13,232 nt of DNA, from contig BEII01000010.1 of the NCBI GenBank assembly GCA_002898935.1, positions 1 to 13,232 on the forward strand, given 5' to 3'. The first letter of the stretch is position 1. Every line of letters begins with the position of its first letter. The notes beneath the pieces were generated by a model. It was not told the DNA's origin and did no database searches. It saw nothing but the letters and a program-made list of their open reading frames with translations. Positions 6,664-13,231 of this stretch are shown here, one piece after another. The position numbers were made by a program, and so were the translations under genes. Source of the DNA: a bacterium HR32. Lineage in GTDB: Bacteria; Sysuimicrobiota; Sysuimicrobiia; Sysuimicrobiales; Sysuimicrobiaceae.

Positions 6664-8046
6664 TCAGTCCTCCCAGAACGCGACCGCCACACCCTGGCGG
6701 GCCAGCAGGGCGCGCAGCTCCAGCATGGCGGTGTACGTGGGCAGGCAGTAGAGGGTCCCCCCCGCGGGGGTGTGCGCCACGGCGTGCTCCAACGCCCGCA
6801 GGAGGTCCCTGTGCACCGCGATCCGGTCCTCCGCCCAGCCCGCGTACTTGAGGCGGACGGCCAGGTCTTCCGCGCGCAGCCCCGTCACCGTCACCCACGC
6901 CTTGGACTCCCGCACGGTCTCGAAGTCCACGTCCCACAACCAGGACACGTCGCGGCCGTCCGCGGTTCGGTCGTGGATGGCGATCCACAGGGACCGTACG
7001 GGCTCCGCGCGCAGTGCCCGCAGCACCTCGTTGAACCCGGCGGGGTTCTTGACCAGGAGGATCTGCAACAGGACGCCCCGCCACCACAGCCGCTCTCCAC
7101 GGCCGAAGGCGGGCTTGGTGGCCTGCACCGCCCTCAGCAACGCCTGCGGCGGGATCCCCAGGGCGTGCGCGGCCGCCGCCGCAGCCAGGACGTTGTACAC
7201 GTTGTACAGACCCGGGAGCTCGCTGAGAACTGCCACGCGCTCGCCGTCCCACGCGAGCTCCGCGGTGAACCCAGACGTGCCCGCCACCCGCACGGCCTCC
7301 GCCCGCACCGCAGGGCGGGGCCGCCCGGTGCCGCACGCGGGACACGTGTAGTGCCCCACGTGGGACAGGAACACCACCCGGTACCGGTACGGAACCCCGC
7401 ACCGGTAGCAGTACCGCACGTCGGCGGCGTCCTCCAACGTTTCGCGTCCGGCCTCCACGTCCTCGATGCCGAAGGCCACGCTCCGCGGAGCGTCCCGGGC
7501 CACGTCCGCCACCTGCGGGTCGTCCGCGTTGAAGCACACGACCGCGTCCCCTCCGAGGGTCTGCAGCGCCTGGCGCCACCCCACAGCCACCCGGTCCACC
7601 TCTGCGTACCGATCCAGCTGGTCCCGGAACAAGTTCGTCAGCACCACGAGCCGGGGCTTCAGCTCGCCCGCCACCCGGGGAAAGGTGGCTTCGTCCACCT
7701 CGAACACGCCCACGTCCGCCCGCAGCTGGCCACCGCCGTCTGCGGCCAGGACGAGGGTGGAGACGAGCCCCGCGGGCAGGTTGGCCCCCGCACGGTTATG
7801 GACGACCCGCAGGCCGGCGGCCCGGAGGGCGCTGGCCACGAGGCGGGCAGTGGTGGTCTTGCCGTTCGTCCCGGTGACCACCACCGCGCCGTGCGGCAGC
7901 CCGCGCGCCAGGCGCCTGAGCAGGTCAGGGGCAAGCCACCGGGCAACACGACCCGGGACGACCGTCCCCCCTCCGATGCGGAACGCGCGGCTCAGCTGCG
8001 CGGCCAGCTTGCCGGCGGTCAGTGCGGCCCACACGCGCGGAGGCAT
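6664..8046 (-). CDS. murT: MurT, Mur-ligase subunit of lipid II isoglutaminyl synthase
   Basis: A 460-residue Mur-ligase-family protein, partner of GatD. It activates the alpha-carboxyl of D-Glu in lipid II with ATP and uses GatD-derived ammonia to form D-isoglutamine. The P-loop VVVTGTNGKTTTARLV lies at residues 55-70 and the Mur core VFEVDEATFP at 114-123. A zinc-ribbon insert, CYRCG...CPACG (Cys213, 216, 235, 238), is characteristic of MurT rather than MurC-F. The C-terminal DUF1727-type domain contains DGRDVSWLWDVDFE near residues 363-376; an Asp in this region is reported to complete the GatD catalytic triad. The ATG at 8046 is 36 bases after the nlpC stop, with only a weak G-rich Shine-Dalgarno site. 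It is followed at once by gatD. Confidence 0.96.
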   Translation of the reverse strand: MPPRVWAALTAGKLAAQLSRAFRIGGGTVVPGRVARWLAPDLLRRLARGLPHGAVVVTGTNGKTTTARLVASALRAAGLRVVHNRAGANLPAGLVSTLVLAADGGGQLRADVGVFEVDEATFPRVAGELKPRLVVLTNLFRDQLDRYAEVDRVAVGWRQALQTLGGDAVVCFNADDPQVADVARDAPRSVAFGIEDVEAGRETLEDAADVRYCYRCGVPYRYRVVFLSHVGHYTCPACGTGRPRPAVRAEAVRVAGTSGFTAELAWDGERVAVLSELPGLYNVYNVLAAAAAAHALGIPPQALLRAVQATKPAFGRGERLWWRGVLLQILLVKNPAGFNEVLRALRAEPVRSLWIAIHDRTADGRDVSWLWDVDFETVRESKAWVTVTGLRAEDLAVRLKYAGWAEDRIAVHRDLLRALEHAVAHTPAGGTLYCLPTYTAMLELRALLARQGVAVAFWED

Positions 8047-8081
8047 CCCACCCCATCCTACGGCGGGGCGCCGCAGGTGGG
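8047..8081 (-). promoter_or_regulatory. Stem pairing the murT ribosome-binding region
   Basis: In the minus-strand transcript CCCACC (8076-8081), right after the nlpC stop codon, can pair with GGTGGG (8047-8052), which is immediately before the murT ATG. A small inner GCGG/CCGC hairpin lies between the arms. It could dampen murT initiation or simply reflect GC-rich sequence. Confidence 0.25.
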
Positions 8082-8082
8082 G

Positions 8083-8889
8083 TCAGAAGATCCGCCGCGC
8101 CCCCAGGTACCGGGCGTGGTAGTACGGCTTGCTGAGGGGGTCGATCCGCACCCCGCCCCCCGCGGAGGAGGCGTGGATGAAATTGCCGCCGCCGACGTAG
8201 ATCCCCGCGTGGGACGGCCCTCGGGCGTAGGTGGTGAAGAACACCAAGTCCCCGGGCCGCAGCTCGGAGCGGCTCACGGGCCGACCCACCCGGAACATGG
8301 CGAACGAGGTGCGGGGGAGCGTGATGCCGAAGCGCTGGAACAGGGTGTACAGGAATCCCGAGCAGTCGAACCCGCCGTTCCCCGTGCCACCCCACCGGTA
8401 GGGCACACCGAGGAACCTGCGCGCCAGGGCCACGAGAGCCAACCCGCGCGAGGGCGAAGACACCTCGCGCCGGGGCGGGGCGGACGCTGTGGCCGCGGGC
8501 ACCCGCAGGCTCTGGCCGATCCGCAGCACTCCGTCCTCGGGGATTCCGTTGAGCTGCGCCATCCGCGCCACAGTGGTCCCGTGCCGGCGGGCGATGCTCC
8601 AGAGTGTATCACCCGGCTGCACCGTGTACACCGCGGTCTCGGCGGCTTGTGCGGGGGGTTTCGGGTCGCGCGCGCCGAGCCGCAACACCTGTCCTGGACG
8701 CAACCGGTCGGGGTCTCCAAGGCCGTTCAGCTCGGCCAGCTCGGCGACGGTGGTACCGAACCGCCGCGCGATCGAGTACAGGGTGTCGCCCTCCTGCACG
8801 GTGTACTCTCGCGGCTGCGCGCTTGCGGCGGCTACGGGGAACAACACGACGAACAGCGCCACCACCGCAGCGACCCGACCCTGGCCCAT
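8083..8889 (-). CDS. Secreted LysM-NlpC/P60 peptidoglycan endopeptidase
   Basis: A 268-residue exported cell-wall hydrolase. A signal peptide (hydrophobic VAAVVALFVVLFPVAAASA, cleavage near residue 24) is followed by two LysM modules, about residues 28-72 (YTVQEGDTLYSIARRFG) and 87-131 (YTVQPGDTLWSIARRHG). After a Ser/Pro linker comes an NlpC/P60 domain, about 150-268, with Cys176 in FDCSGF, His227 in PSHAGIYVG and His239 in FIHASS. Such enzymes usually cut the D-isoglutamyl-diamino acid bond of the stem peptide outside the membrane, with LysM holding the glycan. The ATG at 8889 is preferred over upstream in-frame codons because GGAGGG at 8896-8901 stands 6 bases before it and the signal peptide starts there. 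First gene of the nlpC-murT-gatD unit. Confidence 0.95.
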   Translation of the reverse strand: MGQGRVAAVVALFVVLFPVAAASAQPREYTVQEGDTLYSIARRFGTTVAELAELNGLGDPDRLRPGQVLRLGARDPKPPAQAAETAVYTVQPGDTLWSIARRHGTTVARMAQLNGIPEDGVLRIGQSLRVPAATASAPPRREVSSPSRGLALVALARRFLGVPYRWGGTGNGGFDCSGFLYTLFQRFGITLPRTSFAMFRVGRPVSRSELRPGDLVFFTTYARGPSHAGIYVGGGNFIHASSAGGGVRIDPLSKPYYHARYLGARRIF

Positions 8890-8941
8890 GGCGCGCCCTC
8901 CGGTGTCGTGTGGGAGGCCGGACCGACGGCCCGGCAAGCCC

Positions 8942-8983
8942 GTCTATTTATCGCCACATACCCGAAATCCTCCTCGAATAGAC
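8942..8983. repeat. AT-rich inverted repeat, 7-bp arms
   Basis: GTCTATT (8942-8948) and AATAGAC (8977-8983) are perfect reverse complements separated by 28 bases. The arms are AT-rich in a very GC-rich setting. It may be an operator for a dimeric regulator, or a stem in the nlpC leader transcript whose loop carries AGGAGG and an ATG. Confidence 0.45.
8948..8974 (-). other. Possible 3-codon leader ORF (MWR) with strong Shine-Dalgarno
   Basis: On the minus strand AGGAGG (8969-8974) is followed after 9 bases by ATG TGG CGA TAA (8959-8948), ending 58 bases before the nlpC start and out of frame with it. The ribosome site is the best in this leader, yet it opens only a three-codon frame. It may be a minimal leader peptide or a chance match. 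Confidence 0.25.
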
Positions 8984-9046
8984 CAGCACGTCAGGCGAAC
9001 AGATGATCGGGAGGGACGCGCGCGTCAGGCTCAGAACCACGGTCTC

Positions 9047-9781
9047 GTGGAGTTCTCAGGTCGCGCGGTCCTCGTGACGGGCGCCAGCAGCGGGATCGGG
9101 GAGGCGTGTGCTGTGGCCTTCGCGCGCCGAGGGGCATCCGTTGGGGTGCACTACCGCACGAATGCGGAGGGTGCCGAACGGGTCGCAGCCCGCGTGCGCG
9201 AGGCGGGGGGGCGTGCGGTGGTCTTGCAGGCGGATCTAAGGTCTCCCGCGGCGTGCGAGCAGCTGGTGGGTCAGGCGGTCCGGTCTCTCGGGCGCCTAGA
9301 CGTGCTCGTGAACAACGCCGGGCTGGTGGACCGCACAGGCCTGTGGGAGATCACCGAAGCCCTGTGGGACGAGCAGATGGCGGTGCACGTGAGGGCTCCG
9401 TTCTTCCTCACGCGGGCTGCAGCCGCCGTGCTCCCTGAGGGCGGGGCTGTGGTGAACGTGGCGTCCATGCGGGGCCTGGTCGCCGGGCCGCACGCGCCCC
9501 ACTACGCGGTCAGCAAGGCCGCGGTGCTCATGGTCACCCGCTGCCTGGCGCACGCCATGGCCCCCCGGATCCGGGTGAATGCCGTGGCACCGGGCTACAC
9601 AGACACCCGCGTGCAGGCCCACCGGCCTCCGGAGGACCGCCGGAGGATCGAGGCGGAGATCCCCCTCGGCCGGTTCGCCACGTCGGAGGAGGTCGCCGAG
9701 GCGGTCGTGTACCTGGCCTCGGACCGAGCCCGCTACGTGACGGGCCAGACGCTGGTGGTGGCGGGCGGGCTCGCCCTCTGA
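9047..9781 (+). CDS. SDR-family oxidoreductase (FabG-like)
   Basis: A 244-residue classical short-chain dehydrogenase/reductase with a Rossmann fold. It has the cofactor loop TGASSGIG (residues 11-18), the structural NNAG (89-92), catalytic Ser140, and YAVSK with Tyr153 and Lys157. The cofactor-pocket residue after beta-2 is Arg37 in VHYRTNAE, which favours NADP(H). The C-terminal PLGRFATSEEVAEAVVYLAS and YVTGQTLVVAGGLAL are typical of FabG-like reductases. The substrate could be 3-oxoacyl-ACP, a sugar or another carbonyl compound. The GTG at 9047 begins exactly where the domain does, but no Shine-Dalgarno site precedes it at normal spacing (the nearest, GGGAGGGA, is about 30 bases off). A leaderless message is possible. 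It is monocistronic, divergent from nlpC and convergent with the DUF151 gene. Confidence 0.92.
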   Translation: MEFSGRAVLVTGASSGIGEACAVAFARRGASVGVHYRTNAEGAERVAARVREAGGRAVVLQADLRSPAACEQLVGQAVRSLGRLDVLVNNAGLVDRTGLWEITEALWDEQMAVHVRAPFFLTRAAAAVLPEGGAVVNVASMRGLVAGPHAPHYAVSKAAVLMVTRCLAHAMAPRIRVNAVAPGYTDTRVQAHRPPEDRRRIEAEIPLGRFATSEEVAEAVVYLASDRARYVTGQTLVVAGGLAL

Positions 9782-9834
9782 GGCGGGCTCAGGTAGTTCC
9801 CGCGCGTCCGAGGACCTTCCCGGAGGACGACCCT

Positions 9835-10311
9835 CTAGTGCAGCGACTTGCGGAAGTCCGCGGGCTTGACGGTGTCCAGGAAGCGGCGCCACTCTTCCAT
9901 CTCCTCGTCGTCCGCGCCCTTGAGGGGGATGGCGTGGGCCGCCACCTTCTCGTCCACGAAGATGGGTGCCTGCATGCGCAGGGCCAGGGCGATGGCGTCG
10001 CTGGGGCGCGAGTCGATGGTGTGCTCCTGACCCTCCCGCCGCAGGTGGATCTCCGCGTAGTAGGTCTGGTCCCGCACGTCGTTCACCACGATCCGCGTGA
10101 GGGACACGGACATCTCCTGCAGGATGGACCGCAGGAGGTCGTGGGTCATGGGCCGTGGGGGGGTCACCCCCTGGAGCTGCAGCGCGATCGCCTGCGCCTC
10201 CGCAGCACCCACCCAGATGGGCAGGGCCATGCGTTCGTCCGCGTCGGTTAGCAGCACCACGGGGTTCATGTGCTGGTCCATCGCCACGCCCTTCACCTTC
10301 ATGCGGATCAC
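9835..10311 (-). CDS. DUF151 bifunctional nuclease-family protein
   Basis: A 158-residue cytoplasmic protein of the DUF151 (bifunctional nuclease, BFN) family. Family members in plants and some bacteria are reported to have RNase and DNase activity, but the bacterial role is poorly defined. Hallmarks are the start MIRMKVKGVAMDQHMNPVVLL, then LPIWVGAAEAQAIALQLQG (residues 30-48), TYYAEIHL (83-90) and IDSRPSDAIALALRMQAPIFVDE (99-121). The acidic tail ADDEEMEEWRRFLDTVKP is common in the family. GTG at 10311 is chosen because AAAGGGGGT (10318-10326) lies 6 bases before it; the ATG three codons later would be badly spaced. It has its own -10 box and so is probably transcribed apart from spoVR, 95 bases upstream. 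Confidence 0.92.
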   Translation of the reverse strand: MIRMKVKGVAMDQHMNPVVLLTDADERMALPIWVGAAEAQAIALQLQGVTPPRPMTHDLLRSILQEMSVSLTRIVVNDVRDQTYYAEIHLRREGQEHTIDSRPSDAIALALRMQAPIFVDEKVAAHAIPLKGADDEEMEEWRRFLDTVKPADFRKSLH

Positions 10312-10340
10312 GGCGATACCCCCTTTGCGGTGCTCCCCGT

Positions 10341-10363
10341 CCGGCCCGTCCCGCGCGGGCCGG
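10341..10363 (-). promoter_or_regulatory. Leader hairpin of the DUF151 gene
   Basis: CCGGCCCG (10341-10348) and CGGGCCGG (10356-10363) form a perfect 8-bp stem with a 7-base loop, placed between the -10 box and the Shine-Dalgarno site. It could stabilise the message or end transcripts coming from spoVR, although no T tract follows. Confidence 0.4.
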
Positions 10364-10377
10364 CCCACTTCGGCCCC

Positions 10378-10383
10378 ATTATA
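10378..10383 (-). promoter_or_regulatory. Consensus -10 box for the DUF151 gene
   Basis: A perfect TATAAT on the minus strand, about 67 bases before the GTG start, in very GC-rich surroundings where such a string is unlikely by chance. No clear -35 is found at 16-18 bases. CTGACC is 21 bases upstream and overlaps the spoVR stop. Confidence 0.5.
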
Positions 10384-10406
10384 GCACCGGGCCGTCCCGC
10401 GCCCGG

Positions 10407-11561
10407 TCAGGACGTGGACAGCCCGCGCCGGTCGTACGTGTACAGCTTCCCGTTCGCCCGCAGGCGTACGGGGTGCCGCCACAGCCCGTGGACCGCCTTC
10501 AGGTACAGGGCGATCCGCCGGGGGTCCAGCTTGCGCCCCTCTTCGGTGTGCACCAGGACCAGGTCGCGGGGGTGGTCGGGGTCCTCTACCTCGATCCGCG
10601 GCTCCCCCCGGTACAGCTTCTGCTCGATCAGCATCTCCTTCACCGCGTCCACGTTCGTGTTCCGACTGCGGTCCCGCGGGTCGTACACGAACAGGTCCAG
10701 CCGGTCCACCAGTTCCTGGGTGAGGGTCTCGTCGATCAGCCGCACGTCCTCGTAGTAGCGCCGGGCTTGCAGGGCCGCCTGCAGCCCGCCCCGGTTCCGG
10801 ACCGCGCGGAACAACGTGTAGCCCAGGGTGTACGGCGCGGGCCGGGCACACAGGTGCACGCAGACTTCCGCCCACTCCCGGGGGCTCAGCAGCTCCCGCA
10901 AGAGTGTAGCCTCCACGAAGGTAGCCCACCCCTCGTTGGTCACGTGGGTGCGCTGGATCAGGTCGAAGTACTCCGCCTCCTCCCGGACAGCCTGCAGCAC
11001 CTCCCGCTCGTACGGCTCGAGAGGCGCGTGCTCCTCCAGGAAGTACACCAGTCGTCTCCTCCGCCGGGTGGGGTCCCGCTCGAAGGCGTTCACGCTGGTG
11101 GCCACCGTGAGGCAGGCGTCCAGCAGGCGCTCCACCGCCTCCCGGCCGACCGTGGCCTCGTAGGCCCGGAAGGTGCGCGCGTGCCGCTCCGACTCGTTCA
11201 GCATGTTCTTGTTGGACTTCCGGAACCAGTGGTTGTTGGCGAAGAAGTCCGCGTGGCCGTAGACGTGGGCGATCACCAGCACGTTCTGGAGGTAGGTGTT
11301 GGACCGGCGGAGGAAGGCGTAGGCGGGCCGGCTGTTCAGCACCAGCTCCAGGATGCTCAGCAGCGACTTGTCCTGCTGGAGCCGGATCTCCTTGTACGCC
11401 CCGCCCCAGTACCAGTGGACGAAGCGGTTCGGCAGGCCCATGCTCGCCACCTCGGCGATCTCCTCCGCCTCGCTCATCCGGAACACCACCGGGTCGAAGC
11501 GGAGCCCGAGGCCGCGGGCTAGCTCCTCCACGCGGGCGATGACCGCCTCGTACTCCCGCAC
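10407..11561 (-). CDS. spoVR: SpoVR family protein, short form
   Basis: A 384-residue SpoVR-family protein, named for its part in Bacillus spore cortex formation and also widespread in non-spore-formers (E. coli YcgB), where it accompanies PrkA and YhbH in starvation responses. Its biochemical role is unknown. Family signatures are GLPNRFVHWYWG (residues 42-53), the His-rich IAHVYGHADFFANNHWF (97-113) and THVTNEGWATFVEA (205-218). It is shorter than the usual 470-510 residues, and the Trp-His pair that I recall following NEGWA(T/S)F in well-known members is replaced by Val-Glu. The GTG at 11561 follows a GGGGAGGGG ribosome-binding stretch, and the family N-terminus begins here. This start lies 43 bases inside the yhbH frame. 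Last gene of the prkA-yhbH-spoVR unit. Confidence 0.92.
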   Translation of the reverse strand: MREYEAVIARVEELARGLGLRFDPVVFRMSEAEEIAEVASMGLPNRFVHWYWGGAYKEIRLQQDKSLLSILELVLNSRPAYAFLRRSNTYLQNVLVIAHVYGHADFFANNHWFRKSNKNMLNESERHARTFRAYEATVGREAVERLLDACLTVATSVNAFERDPTRRRRRLVYFLEEHAPLEPYEREVLQAVREEAEYFDLIQRTHVTNEGWATFVEATLLRELLSPREWAEVCVHLCARPAPYTLGYTLFRAVRNRGGLQAALQARRYYEDVRLIDETLTQELVDRLDLFVYDPRDRSRNTNVDAVKEMLIEQKLYRGEPRIEVEDPDHPRDLVLVHTEEGRKLDPRRIALYLKAVHGLWRHPVRLRANGKLYTYDRRGLSTS

Positions 11562-12667
11562 CGCTGCCGCCCCTCCCCGTCCACTCGGACCAGGCACTCC
11601 CGCAGGGCGTCCCGCACAGAGTCCAGGTCCACCAGGTTCGCGAAGGTGGCGTTGGCCCGCCGCCGCGCCACCTCCTGTACGTACTCGCTGAACCCTCCGA
11701 CCCCGCGGCTGCCGGGGTTCACGTGCCCGTAGCACACCAGGTCGAACCGCTCCAGGGCTTCCTCGTACTTGCGCTTGGCCAGCTCGAAGTCGCCGCTGCT
11801 GGTCTCCCCATCCGTGAACAGGAACAGGTAGGTGTCGTACTCCGAAGCCCCCTCCAACAGCTCCATGGCCTTCTCGAACCCCGCCGAGATGTGCGTACCG
11901 CCGCTGGACTCCACGGAGAAGAACTCCTCCCGGGTCTTCTCCTCCGCCACGTCCTGGAACACCACGTACCGCCGGAGGTTGGTGGGGTAACGCCGCTCCA
12001 GGGCGTACCAGAGGAGGAAGATGGTCTTCCGGACCAGAGCCAGGTAGTCCCCCCGCATGGAACCCGAGATGTCCAGCACGTACACCTCCAGGGACCGGTG
12101 GTTCCGGCTGGCCGAGGGGTCCTCCACGAAGTACCACCCGTCCTGACGGAGGTCCACGTCGTAGTCCGCCACCCCCCGCTCCCGCACGTTCCGCAGTAGG
12201 CTCGCCACCAAGGTCTCCTCCAGGTTCAGGTCCGCGGCGAGCCCCATCCGGTCCAGGTCGTCCAGCTCCGGCAGGTCCTCCGTCTCCACCTCCCCGCCCC
12301 GGGGCGGACGCTGCAAGGCCGGTAGCTGGACCTCGTCCAGCAGCACCTCCTGCGCCAGCCTCACGAACTCGTCGAAGTCCAGCTCCACCCGGATCTCAGG
12401 CCCGTGGTGGTCCCCGCCCAAGAGCCCCCCCACGGGCTGGGCCCCTTCCTCCCCCGCGCCGCTCCCGCTCCCCCCGCCCTGCGCCAGGTACGCCTCGTCG
12501 TCCCCGTACCGGAGGGTCGGCAGGTCCAGGGTGGACAGCTGCGTCTTCACCTTCCCCTCCGCGACCAGCTCCTTCTGCTGGATCAGCTCGTGGAGGTTCT
12601 GCTTCAGGTACTCCCGGAGCAGGGTGTCGTGCTTGTGCTGGGCGATCCGCCCTCGGTGGATCCGCAT
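11519..12667 (-). CDS. yhbH: YhbH/YeaH family VWA-domain protein (DUF444)
   Basis: A 382-residue protein of the DUF444 family (B. subtilis YhbH, E. coli YeaH), a cytoplasmic partner of the PrkA kinase. The N-terminal region is charged with a Gly/Ser-rich loop (GGGSGSGAGEEG, residues 64-75). A von Willebrand A domain begins near residue 190 and shows a full MIDAS metal site: DISGSM (199-204), SSGGTHIS with Thr258, and FTDGETS with Asp286. The ATG lies 3 bases after the prkA stop, so the genes are coupled. The last 18 or so residues (after LVRVDGEG) are Arg/Ser-rich, do not look like family sequence, and run out of frame into spoVR. A lost stop codon or an indel is possible there. Confidence 0.93.
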   Translation of the reverse strand: MRIHRGRIAQHKHDTLLREYLKQNLHELIQQKELVAEGKVKTQLSTLDLPTLRYGDDEAYLAQGGGSGSGAGEEGAQPVGGLLGGDHHGPEIRVELDFDEFVRLAQEVLLDEVQLPALQRPPRGGEVETEDLPELDDLDRMGLAADLNLEETLVASLLRNVRERGVADYDVDLRQDGWYFVEDPSASRNHRSLEVYVLDISGSMRGDYLALVRKTIFLLWYALERRYPTNLRRYVVFQDVAEEKTREEFFSVESSGGTHISAGFEKAMELLEGASEYDTYLFLFTDGETSSGDFELAKRKYEEALERFDLVCYGHVNPGSRGVGGFSEYVQEVARRRANATFANLVDLDSVRDALRECLVRVDGEGRQRCGSTRRSSPAWRS

Positions 12668-12670
12668 GCC

Positions 12671-13231
12671 TCACACGCTCCGCCCCAGGATGCGGAAGAG
12701 GCTCCGGGCGCACACCTCGCAGTACCCGTGCTCCGTGACCGCGCTCCGGTGCAGCACCTCCAGCAGCTCCCGGCTGGTGGGGTCCAGGTCCTCCGTCTTG
12801 TCGTACAGGCGCAGGCAGTTCTTGATCTTGTTGAACACCACCTCGTTGATGGCCCCCCGCAGGTGTTCGTTTTCCGTGTAGGGCAGACTCACGAGCTCTT
12901 CCTTGCGCTCCACGAGCACGGTCTCGAAGGCCAGGCGCCCCTGTCGGCTGATCTGACGCTTCGCGATGCGGCTACCTTACACCTCGTCCAGCAGCTCCTT
13001 CTCCCGCTCCGCCAGGGGCTCCCCCAATACGTGCCGGCTCACCGCGTCCAGGTAGTTCCGGTAGAGGTTCTGGCCGTACTCGAAGAACTGGGTGGGCACG
13101 ATGCGCTCCACGATGAGGGCGATCTTGCCCTGGATGAACTCCATCTTGGTCTCCTCGAACTGGCGCAGGAGCTCCTTCAGGTTCAGGTCCTTCATGGACT
13201 GATGCTCGAAGGTGCGCTCGATGGCCTCAGA
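12671..13231 (-). pseudogene. prkA: PrkA C-terminal region, interrupted by in-frame TAA, 5' part off window
   Basis: This is the C-terminal part of a PrkA-type protein kinase (E. coli YeaG). PrkA has an N-terminal AAA+ domain, outside this window, and a C-terminal kinase-like domain. The frame is open from the right edge to TAA at 12977-12979, with LYRNYLDAVSRHV matching the NYLDNVEAY region of Bacillus PrkA. After the stop the same frame continues for 101 residues with equally PrkA-like sequence: AFETVLVERKEELVSLP, NEHLRGAINEVVFNKIKN, and the end VTEHGYCEVCARSLFRILG, which corresponds to the Bacillus ...LIDEHGYNSTSANELLKYVG. No ribosome site supports restarting after the TAA. One base change would restore a continuous frame. 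A base-calling error, a real nonsense mutation, readthrough or a true split gene are all possible. Identity as PrkA is also supported by its yhbH-spoVR neighbours. Confidence 0.75.
12977..12979 (-). other. In-frame TAA inside the prkA frame
   Basis: The minus strand reads GAG GTG TAA GGT AGC CGC. The frames before and after the stop are identical (both phase with codon first bases at positions equal to 1 modulo 3), so no indel is needed to explain it. A single substitution at the first base of TAA would give Glu, Gln or Lys. Confidence 0.85.

Larger units (their letters stand above)
8890..9046. promoter_or_regulatory. Divergent control region of nlpC and SDR gene
   Basis: This 157-base intergenic stretch is the largest in the window and holds its most AT-rich patch (about 8942-8983). 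Within it are an inverted repeat, a strong Shine-Dalgarno sequence not used by nlpC, and several AT-rich hexamers that could be -10 boxes on either strand. I cannot assign a firm -35/-10 pair. Confidence 0.5.

Noticed and set aside
6562..9006. Long plus-strand open frame of 814 codons opposite nlpC, murT and gatD
   Set aside because: It is a GC-rich shadow: its His/Gln/Arg/Pro-rich product has no domain, and the minus strand carries three clear genes with catalytic motifs.
9782..9834. Possible terminator between the SDR and DUF151 genes
   Set aside because: Only short stems (such as GCGGG/CCCGC with an 11-base loop) can be drawn, with no T tract. Not better than expected by chance at this GC content.
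9835..10929. A 364-residue form of the DUF151 protein
   Set aside because: The extension lies antisense-phase within spoVR coding sequence and is low-complexity. The Shine-Dalgarno site and family N-terminus place the start at 10311.
10407..12137. A 576-residue SpoVR starting at 12137
   Set aside because: The first 190 or so residues overlap yhbH, are Gly/Arg/Pro-rich and lack family character. SpoVR sequence begins at GTG 11561 with a ribosome site.
12671..12919. Separate 82-residue gene downstream of the prkA stop
   Set aside because: No Shine-Dalgarno site before GTG 12919 or 12913, and PrkA-like sequence already begins before that codon in the same frame. An interrupted prkA explains it better.
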